A stretch of 49,073 bases of DNA from Armatimonadota bacterium (GCA_031081585.1 JAVHLY010000022.1:1-49073); one strand, 5' to 3'; positions 7,340-16,380 are shown, counted from the first letter of the stretch. Notes: generated by a model not told the origin, from the sequence alone. Numbers and translations: made by a program.

Positions 7340-8974
7340 TCAGAGGAGGCGGCCGTCGTCGTGCGCCAGCAGCGCCCGGCGCGCCAGCGCCAGCGGCGGC
7401 GCGCCCAGCGCCAGCAGGCGGTCGTGGAAGGCACGCAGCGAGAAGGCCGCCCCCTGCTCCCGCTGCACGTCCTCGCGCAGCTTGCGCAGCGCGAGCTTCC
7501 CCAGCGTGTAGTACAGGTACCCGGGGTCGAAGGTGCCGCGCTGCGCTTCCTTGGACGCCGGCAGCGCCTCCAGGAACGCGCGCTCCATAAAGAGGCGGCG
7601 GGCCTCCTCCAGGGTCATCCCGCGGGTGTGCATGCCGATGGAGACCAGGAAGCGGACCACCCGCACGAGCGCTCCGGTCAGCACGCCCAGCCGGAAGCGC
7701 GGGTCGGGATCCACCCCGACCTCGGCCATCATCTCCTCGCAGTAGTGGGCCCACCCCTCGACGAAGGCGTAGCTGGTGAAGATGCGGGGCGCGCGCGAGG
7801 GGATCCGGCGGACGTGCATGAAGTGGACGAAGTGCCCGGGGTAGGCCTCGTGGATGCTCGTGGCCCGCAGCGAATGGTAGGCGAACTCCGAGAGCCACTC
7901 CTCCCGCTGCTCGGGCGGCCAGGCCGGGTCGGGCGGCGTGACGTAGTAGTACGACTCGGTGGCCCGCTCCTCGAAGGGCCCCGCCGTGTCCATCATGGCG
8001 AAGGCCCAGCGGGCGAAGGGCGGCGTTTCCTCCACGCGCGGGTGGGCGTCCGGGAGCGTGACGATCCCCCGCGCCGCCAGGAAAGCCCGCAGCTCCTCCA
8101 GGGTGCGGCGCGTGGCCTCCAGCAGCTCCGCCTCCGGCGGGTGGTCCCGGGCCAGCCGGCGCAGCACCTCGTGCGGCGTGGCGTGCGGGTCGAGCTCGGC
8201 AGCGGTGCGCGCCACCGCCTCGCTGAGCCGCTCCAGCTCCGCTTCCCCGACCGCCACCAGGCGGTCGAGGGGCAGGTCGAGCAGCTCTCCGGTCTCGAGC
8301 ATGCGGCGGTAGGTGGTCTCGCCGATGGCGAAGGCGTCCACCGCCCGCGGCGCGGCCACCTCGTCGAGCCACGCCAGGAACCGCCGGACGGCCGCGGCGG
8401 CAGAGGCGGCGGCGCGCAGGCAGGCCCCGCGCACCTCCTCGGGGACGTCCCGCACCGCGGTCGGCACCGTCTCCTCGAAGAAGGCGAGGTGGCCGCGGTA
8501 GATCTCCCGCGCGGTCTCCAGGTGTGGTCGGGGCACGGGCTCGGTGAGGTGGCGACGCGCCCCCTCCAGGTACGGCCCCACCCCCTCCAGGTGACGGGTG
8601 AGCGCGCGCACGCGCTCGGCAAGCGGGGCGTAGTCGCGCTTGAGGTAGAGGGTCACGTCCAGCGGGTAGCTGGCCACGATGGGGCTGGAGGTGTGCTGCC
8701 GCCACTCCGTCCACTCGAAGAGCTCGTAGCGCACGGCGGCGTGGACCAGCGCCAGCTCATGACGCTGCTGCGGGCTCAGGGCGTCCAGGGCGACCTCCGC
8801 CAGCCGGCGGTCGAAGGTGCGGAGGTCCCGCACCCGGGCGTCCACGGCTTCCGGGGAGAGGTCGCCGGGCTGGCCGTCGTGCTGGTGCAGCCCCAACCCG
8901 GCGGCATAGGCCGGATAGAAGGCCAGGAAGGCGTCGATGACGGCGTCGAGGAGGGCCTGAAGGTCGGTGGGCAT
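7340..8974 (-). CDS. DUF885 family zinc metallopeptidase-like protein
   Basis: A 544-residue DUF885 protein, of usual family length. The family's zinc motif HEXXXGH is present as HEAYPGH (His375, Glu376, His381), and a downstream FVEGWAHYCEEM supplies a likely third ligand (Glu406). The protein is largely helical, as in M2/M3-like gluzincins. DUF885 proteins are thought to be peptidases, but physiological substrates are mostly unknown. No signal peptide is visible, so it should be cytoplasmic. It starts 42 bases from the divergent gene at 9017 and probably shares that short promoter region. The family call is firm; substrate unknown. Confidence 0.88.
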   Translation of the reverse strand: MPTDLQALLDAVIDAFLAFYPAYAAGLGLHQHDGQPGDLSPEAVDARVRDLRTFDRRLAEVALDALSPQQRHELALVHAAVRYELFEWTEWRQHTSSPIVASYPLDVTLYLKRDYAPLAERVRALTRHLEGVGPYLEGARRHLTEPVPRPHLETAREIYRGHLAFFEETVPTAVRDVPEEVRGACLRAAASAAAAVRRFLAWLDEVAAPRAVDAFAIGETTYRRMLETGELLDLPLDRLVAVGEAELERLSEAVARTAAELDPHATPHEVLRRLARDHPPEAELLEATRRTLEELRAFLAARGIVTLPDAHPRVEETPPFARWAFAMMDTAGPFEERATESYYYVTPPDPAWPPEQREEWLSEFAYHSLRATSIHEAYPGHFVHFMHVRRIPSRAPRIFTSYAFVEGWAHYCEEMMAEVGVDPDPRFRLGVLTGALVRVVRFLVSIGMHTRGMTLEEARRLFMERAFLEALPASKEAQRGTFDPGYLYYTLGKLALRKLREDVQREQGAAFSLRAFHDRLLALGAPPLALARRALLAHDDGRLL

Positions 8975-9016
8975 GGGCCACCAGAGAGTTCGGCACCCGC
9001 AGGGTAAAGTCCTGAT

Positions 9017-9580
9017 GTGACGGTGGACCTCCCGTTGCGTGCCTACCTGGAGGCCCTGGCCACTCCGCCCGGAGCGCCGGGAGCGGAGAGTGCGACGGCC
9101 GTCGCGGCAGCACTCGCCGCGGCGCTCGTCGCCATGGGGATTCGGGCAGTGGGCCCGGTCCAGGAGGCCGAGGGGCGCCGGCGGGGCGAACGGCCCGGGC
9201 CGGAGGGAGAGTTACCCGCGCTGGCGGGCCGGGTCGAGGAGGAGCGCCGCCGCTTCGAGCAGCTGGCCGCCGCGCCGGGGAGCGTCGAGACGCTCCTGCA
9301 GACCGCTGAAGGGGCCGCCCGGACGATCGACCTGGCGCTCCAGGCCTACGGCCGCCTCACCGCACGGCCACCGGCCGCGCTGGCCGGACTGGTCGGCGGG
9401 ATCGCGCTCGCACGGGCGGCGGCGGACGCGGCGGTGCAGGTGGCCCTGGTCCACCTCGAACAGGTGGGAGATCCTCTGGAGCGGGCCGCGGCCAAGACGC
9501 GCGCGACCGGCCTGGCGCAGCGAGCGCGCCGTGCCGAGGCCGAGTTCCTGGCGGCGATGGCCACCGCAGGGACGACCTGA
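9017..9580 (+). CDS. Cyclodeaminase/cyclohydrolase-like (FTCD C-terminal domain) protein
   Basis: A 187-residue all-helical protein resembling the formiminotransferase-cyclodeaminase C-terminal domain. The N-terminal pattern LEALATPPGAPGAESATAVA followed by AAALAAALVAMG corresponds to the family's PTPGGGSAAALAGALGAAL helix, and DLALQAYGRL and ALVHLEQVGDP follow. True members act on formimino- or methenyl-tetrahydrofolate. Here the glycine-rich folate loop is changed (PPGAPGAES instead of PTPGGGS), so activity is uncertain. The GTG start lies six bases after a TAAAGT -10-like hexamer and has no Shine-Dalgarno sequence, suggesting a leaderless message. Confidence 0.6.
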   Translation: MTVDLPLRAYLEALATPPGAPGAESATAVAAALAAALVAMGIRAVGPVQEAEGRRRGERPGPEGELPALAGRVEEERRRFEQLAAAPGSVETLLQTAEGAARTIDLALQAYGRLTARPPAALAGLVGGIALARAAADAAVQVALVHLEQVGDPLERAAAKTRATGLAQRARRAEAEFLAAMATAGTT

Positions 9581-9675
9581 AGAACGACCAAGCCGCCCCT
9601 CGGCGACAGCGTCCGAGGACAGCGCTGGCTCCGTTCACCCCCGAAATCTCAGCGTCCCTTGCCGATCTCTGGGAT

Positions 9676-10704
9676 GTGAGTTTCCTGACGGGCGTCCACA
9701 CGCGCGTCGGCGCGGCAGACAGGGCCGGCCGCGGAGGCAAGGCCTGCGTGGCGGGTGCGCGACGGACCCGAGGGGTGCCGGCGCCGGTCCTGTGCGTGCT
9801 CGGGTTCGTCTCGGGCCTGGTACTGGTCCTCGGTGGAGTGGCCCCTCCCTCTGGACCGGCGCTGGCCCCCGGCCAGCCCGGGCTCGTCTCGGCGCCGGCC
9901 CCGGCGTCCACCCCGGACTCGTCGATCGCGGTGGCGACGGCTGGGTCGCTGGACCCTCCACCCACCGGACCCCCGGTGGGCACGCGCTGCGGTCTCGAGC
10001 TCGCGGTGGTGAACCTGCGCGAGGAGGTGGGCCAGACCATCCGCCTCCGGGGAACGGTGCGCAACCTGGGGGCCCAGCCGGCGTCCGAGGTCGTCGTCGT
10101 GGTCACGCCTCGAGGACGCCCTGCCCCCGCGTGGGGTGGTGGCCCGAGCGAGACGTGGCGCAGCGCCGCCGGTGGTGGCGCGCTGCCTGACCTCCCGGCC
10201 CCCCTGCGGGTGGCGGTCGCGGCCCGGCTCCCATCGGGGGGCGAGGCCGCGTTCACCGTCGACCTAGGCCGGAGGGTCGTCCGCGGCTACGCGCTGCACG
10301 TGGAAGCGCAGGGCCCGCCGTCATCGTGGGCGTCGCCGGCCGTCCGCCGGCATCTCCCACCGACGGCGTATCGGGCGTGGGAGGAGGAGGCGATGGTCTA
10401 CTGCGTCCAGGTGCGGACGGAGGTGTCCGAGCCTGAGGCGTTACCGCGCGGTGAGTTCCGGCGGGCGATCACGCTCCGGGTCGTGCCCCACTGCCCGGCC
10501 TACGCGCGCATCACCGGCGTGGAGGTGGAGGTGCGCTGGACAGTGCTCGGACGGGACGCCGGGCTGCCGGCGCCGCGCGACGGGCGGGTGGTGCGGCTCC
10601 GCCCGCCAGCGTGGACGGCGGTCGTGCCGGTCGCGCACCCGCACCCGTTCACGCTGACGGTCCTGGCGCGCGTCCTCGGCGTCCGCTGGCGCCTGGCGTA
10701 CTAG
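9676..10704 (+). CDS. Membrane-anchored extracellular protein with FxLYD-like domain
   Basis: A 342-residue protein with a basic N-terminus and one hydrophobic segment (about residues 35-55), followed by a Pro/Ala/Ser linker (56-100). The segment after it, IRLRGTVRNLGAQPASEVVV, is the pattern of FxLYD/CARDB-type beta domains found in surface proteins. The C-terminal half is also beta-rich, without a recognised family. Three cysteines (Cys106, one in MVYCVQV, one in VPHCPAY) could form a disulfide. It uses a GTG start. No neighbour suggests a function. Secreted or anchored surface protein; exact role unknown. Confidence 0.65.
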   Translation: MSFLTGVHTRVGAADRAGRGGKACVAGARRTRGVPAPVLCVLGFVSGLVLVLGGVAPPSGPALAPGQPGLVSAPAPASTPDSSIAVATAGSLDPPPTGPPVGTRCGLELAVVNLREEVGQTIRLRGTVRNLGAQPASEVVVVVTPRGRPAPAWGGGPSETWRSAAGGGALPDLPAPLRVAVAARLPSGGEAAFTVDLGRRVVRGYALHVEAQGPPSSWASPAVRRHLPPTAYRAWEEEAMVYCVQVRTEVSEPEALPRGEFRRAITLRVVPHCPAYARITGVEVEVRWTVLGRDAGLPAPRDGRVVRLRPPAWTAVVPVAHPHPFTLTVLARVLGVRWRLAY

Positions 10705-10778
10705 CGCCGTCGGCCTTGCCGGGCCCGGATGCGCCTCCCGCCTCCGGTCCGCTCCCCTCCGTGCCGCGGCGGTCGTGC

Positions 10779-10784
10779 TATACT
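10779..10784 (+). promoter_or_regulatory. -10 element of the tRNA-Pro promoter
   Basis: TATACT lies 11 bases before the first tRNA base. No good -35 hexamer is seen upstream. The same TATACT precedes tRNA-Arg, and TAGAAT precedes tRNA-His. Confidence 0.6.
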
Positions 10785-10795
10785 CGCGGCGGGGT

Positions 10796-10872
10796 CGGGG
10801 CGTAGCGCAGCCTGGAAGCGCGTCTGCTTTGGGAGCAGAAGGTCCCCGGTTCGAATCCGGGCGCCCCGACCA
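10796..10872 (+). tRNA. tRNA-Pro (anticodon TGG)
   Basis: The acceptor arms CGGGGCG (10796-10802) and CGCCCCG (10862-10868) pair perfectly. The anticodon loop TTTGGGA carries TGG within a TCTGC/GCAGA stem, and CCCGG-TTCGAAT-CCGGG forms the T arm. The CCA end is encoded (10870-10872), giving 77 bases in all. It ends 24 bases before pcm. Confidence 0.97.
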
Positions 10873-10896
10873 GTGCGCACCCGGTACGCTTGAGGC

Positions 10897-11532
10897 GTGA
10901 CCGGCACGCCCGAAGATCTTGTTCGGGTGCTCACGGCCGAAGGGGTGCGCGACACGGCGCTACTCCAGGCCTTCAGGGAGATCCCGCGGGCCGCGTTCGT
11001 CCCTCCGGAACTGGTCCACCTCGCCTACACCGACCAGCCGCTGCCCATCCCGCACGGCCAGGTCACCACCCAGCCCTCCCTGATCGCCAGGATGATCGAG
11101 GCGCTCCAGCTCACCGGGTCAGAGAAAGTCCTGGAGATCGGGACCGGGTATGGCTTCCAGACCGCGCTGCTGGCCCGGCTCAGCCGCATGGTGTGGAGCG
11201 TGGAGCGCTGGCCCGACATCGCCGCCACTGCCCGGGCGAACCTGGCGCGCCAGGGTATCCGCAACGCCGTGGTAATCGTCGGCGACGGTACCGAGGGACT
11301 GCCTGGGGAGGCGCCCTTCGAGGCGATCCTGGTCTCGGCCGCCTTCCCCCGTGTGCCCCAGCCCCTCGCCGAACAGCTGGCCCTCGGTGGGCGGCTGGTG
11401 CAGCCCATTGGCTCGGGCGGCGACGAGGTAGTCACCCTCTTCGAGCGCACGCCCGAGGGGTTGGTGAAGCGCCGCGAGATCACGCTGGCCTACTTCGTCA
11501 GGCTCTACGGGAGACACGGCTTCCCCGGCTGA
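10897..11532 (+). CDS. pcm: Protein-L-isoaspartate O-methyltransferase
   Basis: A 211-residue enzyme that uses S-adenosylmethionine to methylate isoaspartyl residues in aged proteins and so starts their repair; cytoplasmic. It shows the PIMT N-terminal helices with REIPRAAFVPPELVHLAYTD, the TTQPSLIARM segment, the SAM-binding motif VLEIGTGYGFQTALLARL and the post-motif ILVSAAFPRVPQPLAEQLALGG. Length is normal. The start is a GTG with TACGCT six bases upstream and no Shine-Dalgarno sequence. It may be read through from the tRNA-Pro promoter or be leaderless. Confidence 0.93.
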   Translation: MTGTPEDLVRVLTAEGVRDTALLQAFREIPRAAFVPPELVHLAYTDQPLPIPHGQVTTQPSLIARMIEALQLTGSEKVLEIGTGYGFQTALLARLSRMVWSVERWPDIAATARANLARQGIRNAVVIVGDGTEGLPGEAPFEAILVSAAFPRVPQPLAEQLALGGRLVQPIGSGGDEVVTLFERTPEGLVKRREITLAYFVRLYGRHGFPG

Positions 11533-11597
11533 TGAGCTCGGCGCCTGGGGTCTCGTCTACGCGACCTCGGCCAGCGGGCATAGGGAGGGTGGGACCA

Positions 11598-11683
11598 GCC
11601 TCCGACAAGGGCAACCTCGAAGCGATTCGAGCGCGCAAAGCCGCGGGTCTCGCATCACGAGATGGCCGGGCTGCCGAAGAGGC
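11598..11683 (+). promoter_or_regulatory. c-di-GMP-I (GEMM) riboswitch
   Basis: The core of the GEMM-I aptamer is complete. P1 is GCCTC (11598-11602) with GAGGC (11679-11683). The ACAAGGGCAACC strand is followed by a CTCGAA/TTCGAG hairpin closed by the GNRA tetraloop GCGA. The invariant GCGCAAAGCC comes next, then the GGGTCTCG/CGAGAT P3 helix and GGCCGGGCTGCCGA. It sits 32 bases before the start of a 49-residue membrane protein gene and should make that gene respond to cyclic di-GMP. Confidence 0.9.
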
Positions 11684-11691
11684 CACCGGGA

Positions 11692-11715
11692 GGCGTCCCA
11701 GGGGAGGGTGACGCC
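11692..11715 (+). promoter_or_regulatory. Shine-Dalgarno-trapping hairpin, probable riboswitch expression platform
   Basis: GGCGTC (11692-11697) pairs exactly with GACGCC (11710-11715), directly in front of the GTG at 11716. The loop holds the ribosome-binding site GGGGAGGG. With no U tract following, this suggests control of translation initiation by the aptamer just upstream. Confidence 0.55.
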
Positions 11716-11865
11716 GTGCTGGAACGATCCCGGTCCGAGGTCCAGGCCGACGCCGCCTCGCTGCGCGAGGAGCTCGAGTTCGGACTCAAGGCCGTGGGGG
11801 TGGCGGTGGGCAGCGTGGCCGCGCTATGGGCGGCGCTGCAGGGAATGAAGCTGCTGGGACTCTAG
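11716..11865 (+). CDS. 49-residue single-helix membrane protein under c-di-GMP riboswitch control
   Basis: A small protein beginning VLERSRSEVQADAASLREEL, a charged amphipathic helix, followed by a glycine/alanine-rich transmembrane helix (about residues 24-48, KAVGVAVGSVAALWAALQGM). No family is recognised. The GTG start is supported by GGGGAGGG eight bases upstream; the frame is open back to 11662, but that would run into the riboswitch. Its position right behind a c-di-GMP-I aptamer and a start-site hairpin argues that it is a real, regulated gene. The likely topology is N-in with a short C-terminus. A role in motility, surface attachment or envelope control would fit c-di-GMP output but is inference. 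Confidence 0.72.
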   Translation: MLERSRSEVQADAASLREELEFGLKAVGVAVGSVAALWAALQGMKLLGL

Positions 11866-11889
11866 GCGCCCGGCCGGCCAGCGTCCGGC

Positions 11890-11934
11890 CGCTCACCGGC
11901 CGGAGGTCACACGCCCGCTCACCGGCCGGAGGTC
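11890..11934. repeat. 19-bp direct repeat upstream of thrC
   Basis: CGCTCACCGGCCGGAGGTC occurs at 11890-11908 and again, identical, at 11916-11934 (26-base period). Each copy carries the self-complementary CCGGCCGG. It lies 84 bases before the thrC start and could be an operator or a recent duplication. Confidence 0.75.
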
Positions 11935-12017
11935 GCACCTGCGCGAGGGAAGGGGGCGGCGGCGCTCCCTTCCGCGTTCTGCGGGGATTTCCGCGTCGGC
12001 GGGCGAAGGGAAGCACC

Positions 12018-13073
12018 ATGGGCTGGCCGGGCGTCATCGAAGCCTACCGCGACTTCCTCCCCGTCTCATCCCGGACCCCGGTCATCACGCTGCTGGAGGG
12101 GAATACGCCGCTGGTGCCCTCGACCCGCCTGGGGCCGCATCTGGGCCTGCGCCTCTTCTTCAAAGTGGAAGGCGCCAACCCGACCGGATCCTTCAAGGAC
12201 CGGGGGATGACGGTCGCTGTCTCCCGTGCGCTGGAAAGGGGTGCCCGCGGAGTCCTCTGCGCCTCCACCGGAAATACGGCCGCTTCGGCGGCCGCCTACG
12301 CGGCCCGAGCGAGGCTGCCCTGTCTGGTCCTGCTGCCGGCCGAGGGGGTCGCCGTCGGCAAGCTGGCCCAGGTCGCGGCGCACGGGGCGCGCCTCGTGCT
12401 GGTGCAGGCGGGGTTCGACGCGGCGATGGCGGCCGTGCGGGCCCTGGCCGCCGAGCTCGCCGTTGCGGTGGTGAACTCGCTCAACCCCGACCGGCTGGCG
12501 GGCCAGCAGACAGCGGCCTTCGAGCTCTGCGAGGCCCTGGAGGGGGCCCCGGACGTCGTCGTCCTTCCGGTGGGCAACGCGGGGAACATCACCGCCTACT
12601 GGCAGGGGTTCCGGGCCTTTCAGGCGGCGGGCCGTATCGCCACGCTCCCGCGGATGGTGGGCGTGCAGGCCGAGGGTGCCGCCCCCCTGGTGCGGGGCGA
12701 GGCCGTCCCGCAACCGGAGACGGTGGCCAGCGCCATCCGGATCGGCCATCCCGTCAGCTGGGACGGTGCGCGGCGGGCGGTGGCCGAGAGCGGCGGGCAG
12801 GTGCTCGCAGTGAGCGACGGGGCCATCCTGCAGGCGCAGCGCGCTTTGGCCGAGGAGGAAGGCCTGCTGGTGGAACCGGCCTCCGCCGCCGCCTACGCGG
12901 GGGTGGAGCGCCTGGCTGTCAGCGGGCTGGCGCGCGGGAGCCTCGTCGTCTGCGTCCTCACCGGCCACGGCCTCAAGGACCCCGACGTCCTCCGGCGCGG
13001 CGTCGCGCTGCCCGAGCCGGTCGCGCCGGACCTGGACACCCTGCGCCAGGTCCTGACCCGCCACCTGGCGTAG
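12018..13073 (+). CDS. thrC: Threonine synthase
   Basis: A 351-residue PLP enzyme converting O-phospho-L-homoserine to threonine. The N-terminal VITLLEGNTPLVPSTRLG block, the PLP lysine in GANPTGSFKDRGM (Lys60), STGNTAASAAAYAARA and the phosphate-cradle loop GNAGNITAYWQGF match the bacterial/archaeal short-form threonine synthase. The start ATG follows GAAGGGAAG. The frame is open far upstream but without a better site. No other threonine genes are near, so it appears to stand alone behind the 19-bp repeats. A related PLP fold-type II enzyme such as threonine dehydratase is less likely given the EGNTPL motif. Confidence 0.92.
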   Translation: MGWPGVIEAYRDFLPVSSRTPVITLLEGNTPLVPSTRLGPHLGLRLFFKVEGANPTGSFKDRGMTVAVSRALERGARGVLCASTGNTAASAAAYAARARLPCLVLLPAEGVAVGKLAQVAAHGARLVLVQAGFDAAMAAVRALAAELAVAVVNSLNPDRLAGQQTAAFELCEALEGAPDVVVLPVGNAGNITAYWQGFRAFQAAGRIATLPRMVGVQAEGAAPLVRGEAVPQPETVASAIRIGHPVSWDGARRAVAESGGQVLAVSDGAILQAQRALAEEEGLLVEPASAAAYAGVERLAVSGLARGSLVVCVLTGHGLKDPDVLRRGVALPEPVAPDLDTLRQVLTRHLA

Positions 13074-13156
13074 GAGACGTCGTCGGCCGAGCGCAGGTTC
13101 CGCCGCTCCGAGGGCGTGTGCGGCCGCTCGTACGCGCCTGACGCCGTTCGTGCGTC

Positions 13157-13176
13157 AACTGGGTCCGGACCCAGTT
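13157..13176. terminator. 20-bp perfect palindrome between convergent genes
   Basis: AACTGGGTCCGGACCCAGTT is fully self-complementary. It lies 84 bases after thrC and ahead of the convergent ABC permease gene, where a bidirectional terminator is expected. A protein-binding site is the alternative. Confidence 0.5.
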
Positions 13177-13225
13177 CCGTTCGGTATGCTGGCGACGGCT
13201 GACGACGGCCGGGCGGCGGCGGACG

Positions 13226-13257
13226 GTCAGGCAGAGGGGACGTCAGGCAGAGGGGAC
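13226..13257. repeat. 16-bp tandem repeat at the end of the ABC permease gene
   Basis: GTCAGGCAGAGGGGAC is repeated head to tail (13226-13241, 13242-13257). A partial third copy, GTCAGGC, begins at 13259 and contains the permease stop codon. It looks like a short tandem duplication of the gene's 3' border. Confidence 0.75.
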
Positions 13258-13259
13258 GG

Positions 13260-14258
13260 TCAGGCTCGCACCTCCTGCCGCTGGAACTGCACGTAGGTCG
13301 CCGCGAAGATGAGCACCATCGCCGCGATCAGCCCGGTGAACTGCGGCCAGGAGAGGAGGAGGCTCTGGCCGAGCGGCAGGGGAGCGCCGAGCAGCGCCCG
13401 CTCGAGCTGGGTGATGAGGACGGGGCCCAGGGCGCGGACTTCGGGGTTGAGCAGCGTGACCACCACCTCGGCGTAGAGGGTGTTGGGGGAGAGGCGGGAG
13501 AGCCACAGCCGCCACTGGGCGTGGGCCAGCTCGCTGAGCGGGTCGAGGGGCGGGCGGAGCACCGAGGCGATGATCCCGGCGATGATGTCCCAGAAGATGG
13601 CGAAGAAGAGCCAGACCGCGATCGCGGCCAGGGCGGACGTGGCCGGCTGGCGGAAGGTCACCGAACAGAGCTGCGCCAGCGCGAGCCAGATGCCGGCGTA
13701 GGCGACGGTGGCCGCTACGTAGAGGAGGCCGCGGGCCACCTCCTCACCGCTCGGTACCACGCCCAGGCGGAAGATGCCGAGCCCGGTGACAAGCAGCCAC
13801 AGCGCCAGCACGACCAGGGCGATGGTGCCGAGCGCGGCCAGGAACTTGCCGAACAGCAGCGCGTCCCGGTAGATCGGCTGCGCCAGCACGCGGCTGAGGG
13901 TGCGGCGGTTGTGCTCGCCGTTCACCGCGTCGAAGCCCAGCGCGATGGCGGTGAGGGGGATGAGGAAGCCGAGGAAGGCGACGAAGGAGTAGGGGAGGGG
14001 TTCCTGGGCCACGGTGAAGAGCTTGAGGAAGAGGAAAGGGTCCTCGGCGACGGTGGTGCGCAGGTTCTGGATGGCGGAGTAGACCGTCCCGAGCGCCACG
14101 AGGAACATCAGCCCCTCGAGCAGCTGCATCCGCACGCTGGAGAGGTGGTCGGCCAGCTCCTTCAGGGCGACCGCCCCGAGGCCTGTCCAGGGGGAGCCGG
14201 CGCGCTGGCGCCCCACGGGCGGGGCGACGGTGGGCGGGGTCTCAGTGCTGACGGCCAT
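13260..14258 (-). CDS. ABC-2 type transporter permease
   Basis: A 332-residue integral membrane protein with about six hydrophobic helices. Examples are [53 protein letters not shown] and [18 protein letters not shown]. The [18 protein letters not shown] segment after the second helix is the coupling region typical of ABC-2 permeases of the NosY/ABC-2 type. It works with the ATPase encoded just upstream, whose 3' end overlaps this gene's start by 17 bases. A GTG at 14261 is an alternative start. Together with the NEW3-domain protein it forms an exporter of unknown substrate. Confidence 0.88.
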   Translation of the reverse strand: MAVSTETPPTVAPPVGRQRAGSPWTGLGAVALKELADHLSSVRMQLLEGLMFLVALGTVYSAIQNLRTTVAEDPFLFLKLFTVAQEPLPYSFVAFLGFLIPLTAIALGFDAVNGEHNRRTLSRVLAQPIYRDALLFGKFLAALGTIALVVLALWLLVTGLGIFRLGVVPSGEEVARGLLYVAATVAYAGIWLALAQLCSVTFRQPATSALAAIAVWLFFAIFWDIIAGIIASVLRPPLDPLSELAHAQWRLWLSRLSPNTLYAEVVVTLLNPEVRALGPVLITQLERALLGAPLPLGQSLLLSWPQFTGLIAAMVLIFAATYVQFQRQEVRA

Positions 14259-15201
14259 CACGGGCCTCCTCGAAGTAGCGGGCGTAGACCTCGTCGAGCC
14301 CCAGTTGCTCCAGGCTCAGCTCCAGGAGCTGGGCCCCGGCGGCCACCGCGCGGCGGGCGGCCTCGGCGCGGCAGTCACGCTGCGCCTCCAGGAGGTAGCG
14401 GCCCGGCCCGTCCCGGCGCACGCGCACGACACCGGGCACCTGAGCCAGCACGCCCTCCAGGTCCGGGCCGTCGGTGGCCAGCCGCACCCGGTAGGCGCCC
14501 CCCAGGACCCGGGCGGAGAGCTCCTCCACCCGCCCCTCCAGCACCATGCGGCCGCGGTGGAAGAGGCCCACCCGGTCGCAGACCGCCTGGACCTGGTGGA
14601 GGAGGTGGCTGCTCAGGAGGATGGTGATCCCGTCCGCACGCAGCCCGCGGATGAGGCCGAGGAACTCCAGGGCGGCCTCCGGGTCGAGGCCGATGGTGGG
14701 CTCGTCCAGGATGGCCACCTGGGGGCGCTTGAGCAGGACATCCGCCAATCCCAGGCGCTGGCGCATGCCGCGGGAGTAGGTGGCCACCGGTCGGTCGGCG
14801 ACGTCGGCGATGCCCATGCGCTCCAGCACCTCGGCGATGCGCGCTTCGGCCTCCGCCCGGGGGAGGCCGTTGAGGCGGGCGGTGTAGCGCAGGTTCTCCC
14901 GACCGGTTAGCTCGTCGTAGAAGCCGACCGAGTCGGGCATGTAGCCGACCCGGCGCTTCACCTCCAGCGGCTCCCGCACCGGGTCGTGCCCGAGGACGCG
15001 GGCCTCCCCGGCGGTGGGCTCGGTCAGCCCGAGGAGCATGAGGATCGTCGTCGTCTTCCCCGAGCCGTTGGGCCCGAGCATGCCGAAGACCTCGCCGGCG
15101 TGGACGGCCAGGTCGAGGTGGTCGACCGCCACCGTCGCACCGTAACGCTTGCTGAGCCCCCGCGCCTCGATGACGGGAGCGGGGTGAGGTAGCGTGCTCA
15201 C
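14242..15201 (-). CDS. ABC transporter ATP-binding protein
   Basis: A 319-residue ATPase subunit. It has Walker [11 protein letters not shown], the Q-loop region [18 protein letters not shown], the signature [17 protein letters not shown], Walker [14 protein letters not shown] and the H-loop [11 protein letters not shown]. The C-terminal 90 residues form the extra regulatory region common in NosF/CcmA-like exporters. The GTG at 15201 is preferred because family homology starts there ([12 protein letters not shown]); the frame extends to 15345 inside the neighbouring gene. It overlaps the permease gene and follows the NEW3 gene by ten bases, so the three form one operon. Confidence 0.92.
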   Translation of the reverse strand: MSTLPHPAPVIEARGLSKRYGATVAVDHLDLAVHAGEVFGMLGPNGSGKTTTILMLLGLTEPTAGEARVLGHDPVREPLEVKRRVGYMPDSVGFYDELTGRENLRYTARLNGLPRAEAEARIAEVLERMGIADVADRPVATYSRGMRQRLGLADVLLKRPQVAILDEPTIGLDPEAALEFLGLIRGLRADGITILLSSHLLHQVQAVCDRVGLFHRGRMVLEGRVEELSARVLGGAYRVRLATDGPDLEGVLAQVPGVVRVRRDGPGRYLLEAQRDCRAEAARRAVAAGAQLLELSLEQLGLDEVYARYFEEARDGRQH

Positions 15202-15211
15202 CGCCGGAGGC

Positions 15212-16372
15212 TCACCGCCGCCCGTAGCGAGCCACGGCCAGCCCCACCACGCTGAGGGCCACGGCCACGAGGAGGATGCCGGTGAGCCCCCACAGGGTGG
15301 AGGTGTACACCGTGATGCGGAAGTCCGCCGACTTGGACTCCCCACCGGTGTTGGCGGTGAGGGTCACCATGTAGTCACCGGCGACGGCCTTGGCGGCCGG
15401 GCGCACGCTCATCACCACCTCGCGTTCCCCGTCCGGCGGGATCTGGTCGATGCGCTCCGGCTCGAAGGTGATCTCCCACCCGCTGGGCGGGCTGGCGGTG
15501 AGCTCGACGTTGCGCGCCACGGCGCTGCCCTGGTTCTTCACCACGAGCTTGATGGCGTTCGTGCGCCCCGCCGTGGCCCGTCCGGAGAGGCGCTCGTCCG
15601 GGGTGGTGATGGAGAGGTCGGGCCGGCCGGTCACCTCCACGCCCAGCGTCGTCTCCGCCCGGGCGTCGCCGGCCACGGCCCGCACCCGTACCTGGTAGCG
15701 TCCGGCCGGGGTGCGCCGGGGCATGGAGACCTCCACGTCGAGGTCCTTCGACTCCCCCGCCTTGACCGGCAGGCTACTCACCTGCTGCCCCACCGACTGG
15801 AACGTCACCTGGAAGGCGCGGGGCGCTTCGGCCTCCAGGTTCACCAGGAGGTCCTGGGCGCTCTGGTTCTCCAGCGTGACGCGGTAGCGGAAGGTGGTTG
15901 TGGCGGGGCCGCTGAGGGAGGGCAGCTCGGGCGTCAGGCGCAGCCGCGCCGGCGAGACCTGCCCCAGCGTGAGTGCCAGCAGCAGCACCGCCTGACCGCG
16001 CTCCCCCTGGGCGACGAGGCGGAAGCGATAGGTGCCGGCGCGCGCGTGGGCCGGGGGCTCCAGCCGGAGAGTGAGCGAGGCCTCACCGTCGGGCAGGACG
16101 TGCACGGCCCCGACGGGCCGTCCTCCGCCGAGGATCGTCGCCTTCCAGCCGGGCGCTGCCTGCTCCACCCGGATCGTCACGGTCTGCGGCGGCAGGCCGT
16201 GATTGCGGACGGTGAGCGGCAGGCTGATGGGCTCGTCTCCCCGCACCGTCTGGCTGGGGTACGGGGTCGAGAGCGAGATCCCCCGAAACGCCTGTGCCCC
16301 GGCCGGTCCGGGCGCGCTCCCTCCGAGCAGCAGGATCAGCACGGCAACGACGGCGGCGAGCCGCAACGACAT
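15212..16372 (-). CDS. Secreted NEW3-domain protein of an ABC exporter operon
   Basis: A 386-residue protein with a signal peptide (residues 1-27), a series of Ig-like beta domains and a C-terminal transmembrane helix ([20 protein letters not shown]) ending in RYGRR. Repeated blocks such as [19 protein letters not shown] and [20 protein letters not shown] mark NEW3/alpha-galactosidase-type accessory domains. Genes of this kind often precede an ATPase-permease pair, as here, and may serve as the extracellular part of the transporter. The ATG at 16372 follows GGGGAGGAGAGG; the frame is open to 16393. Substrate unknown. Confidence 0.82.
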   Translation of the reverse strand: MSLRLAAVVAVLILLLGGSAPGPAGAQAFRGISLSTPYPSQTVRGDEPISLPLTVRNHGLPPQTVTIRVEQAAPGWKATILGGGRPVGAVHVLPDGEASLTLRLEPPAHARAGTYRFRLVAQGERGQAVLLLALTLGQVSPARLRLTPELPSLSGPATTTFRYRVTLENQSAQDLLVNLEAEAPRAFQVTFQSVGQQVSSLPVKAGESKDLDVEVSMPRRTPAGRYQVRVRAVAGDARAETTLGVEVTGRPDLSITTPDERLSGRATAGRTNAIKLVVKNQGSAVARNVELTASPPSGWEITFEPERIDQIPPDGEREVVMSVRPAAKAVAGDYMVTLTANTGGESKSADFRITVYTSTLWGLTGILLVAVALSVVGLAVARYGRR

Positions 16373-16380
16373 TCCTCTCC

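Noticed and set aside
11881-11940. thrC leader repeats as a possible T-box or attenuator
   Set aside because: No T-box sequence, specifier loop or terminator/antiterminator pair is visible; the region is a plain 19-bp direct repeat.
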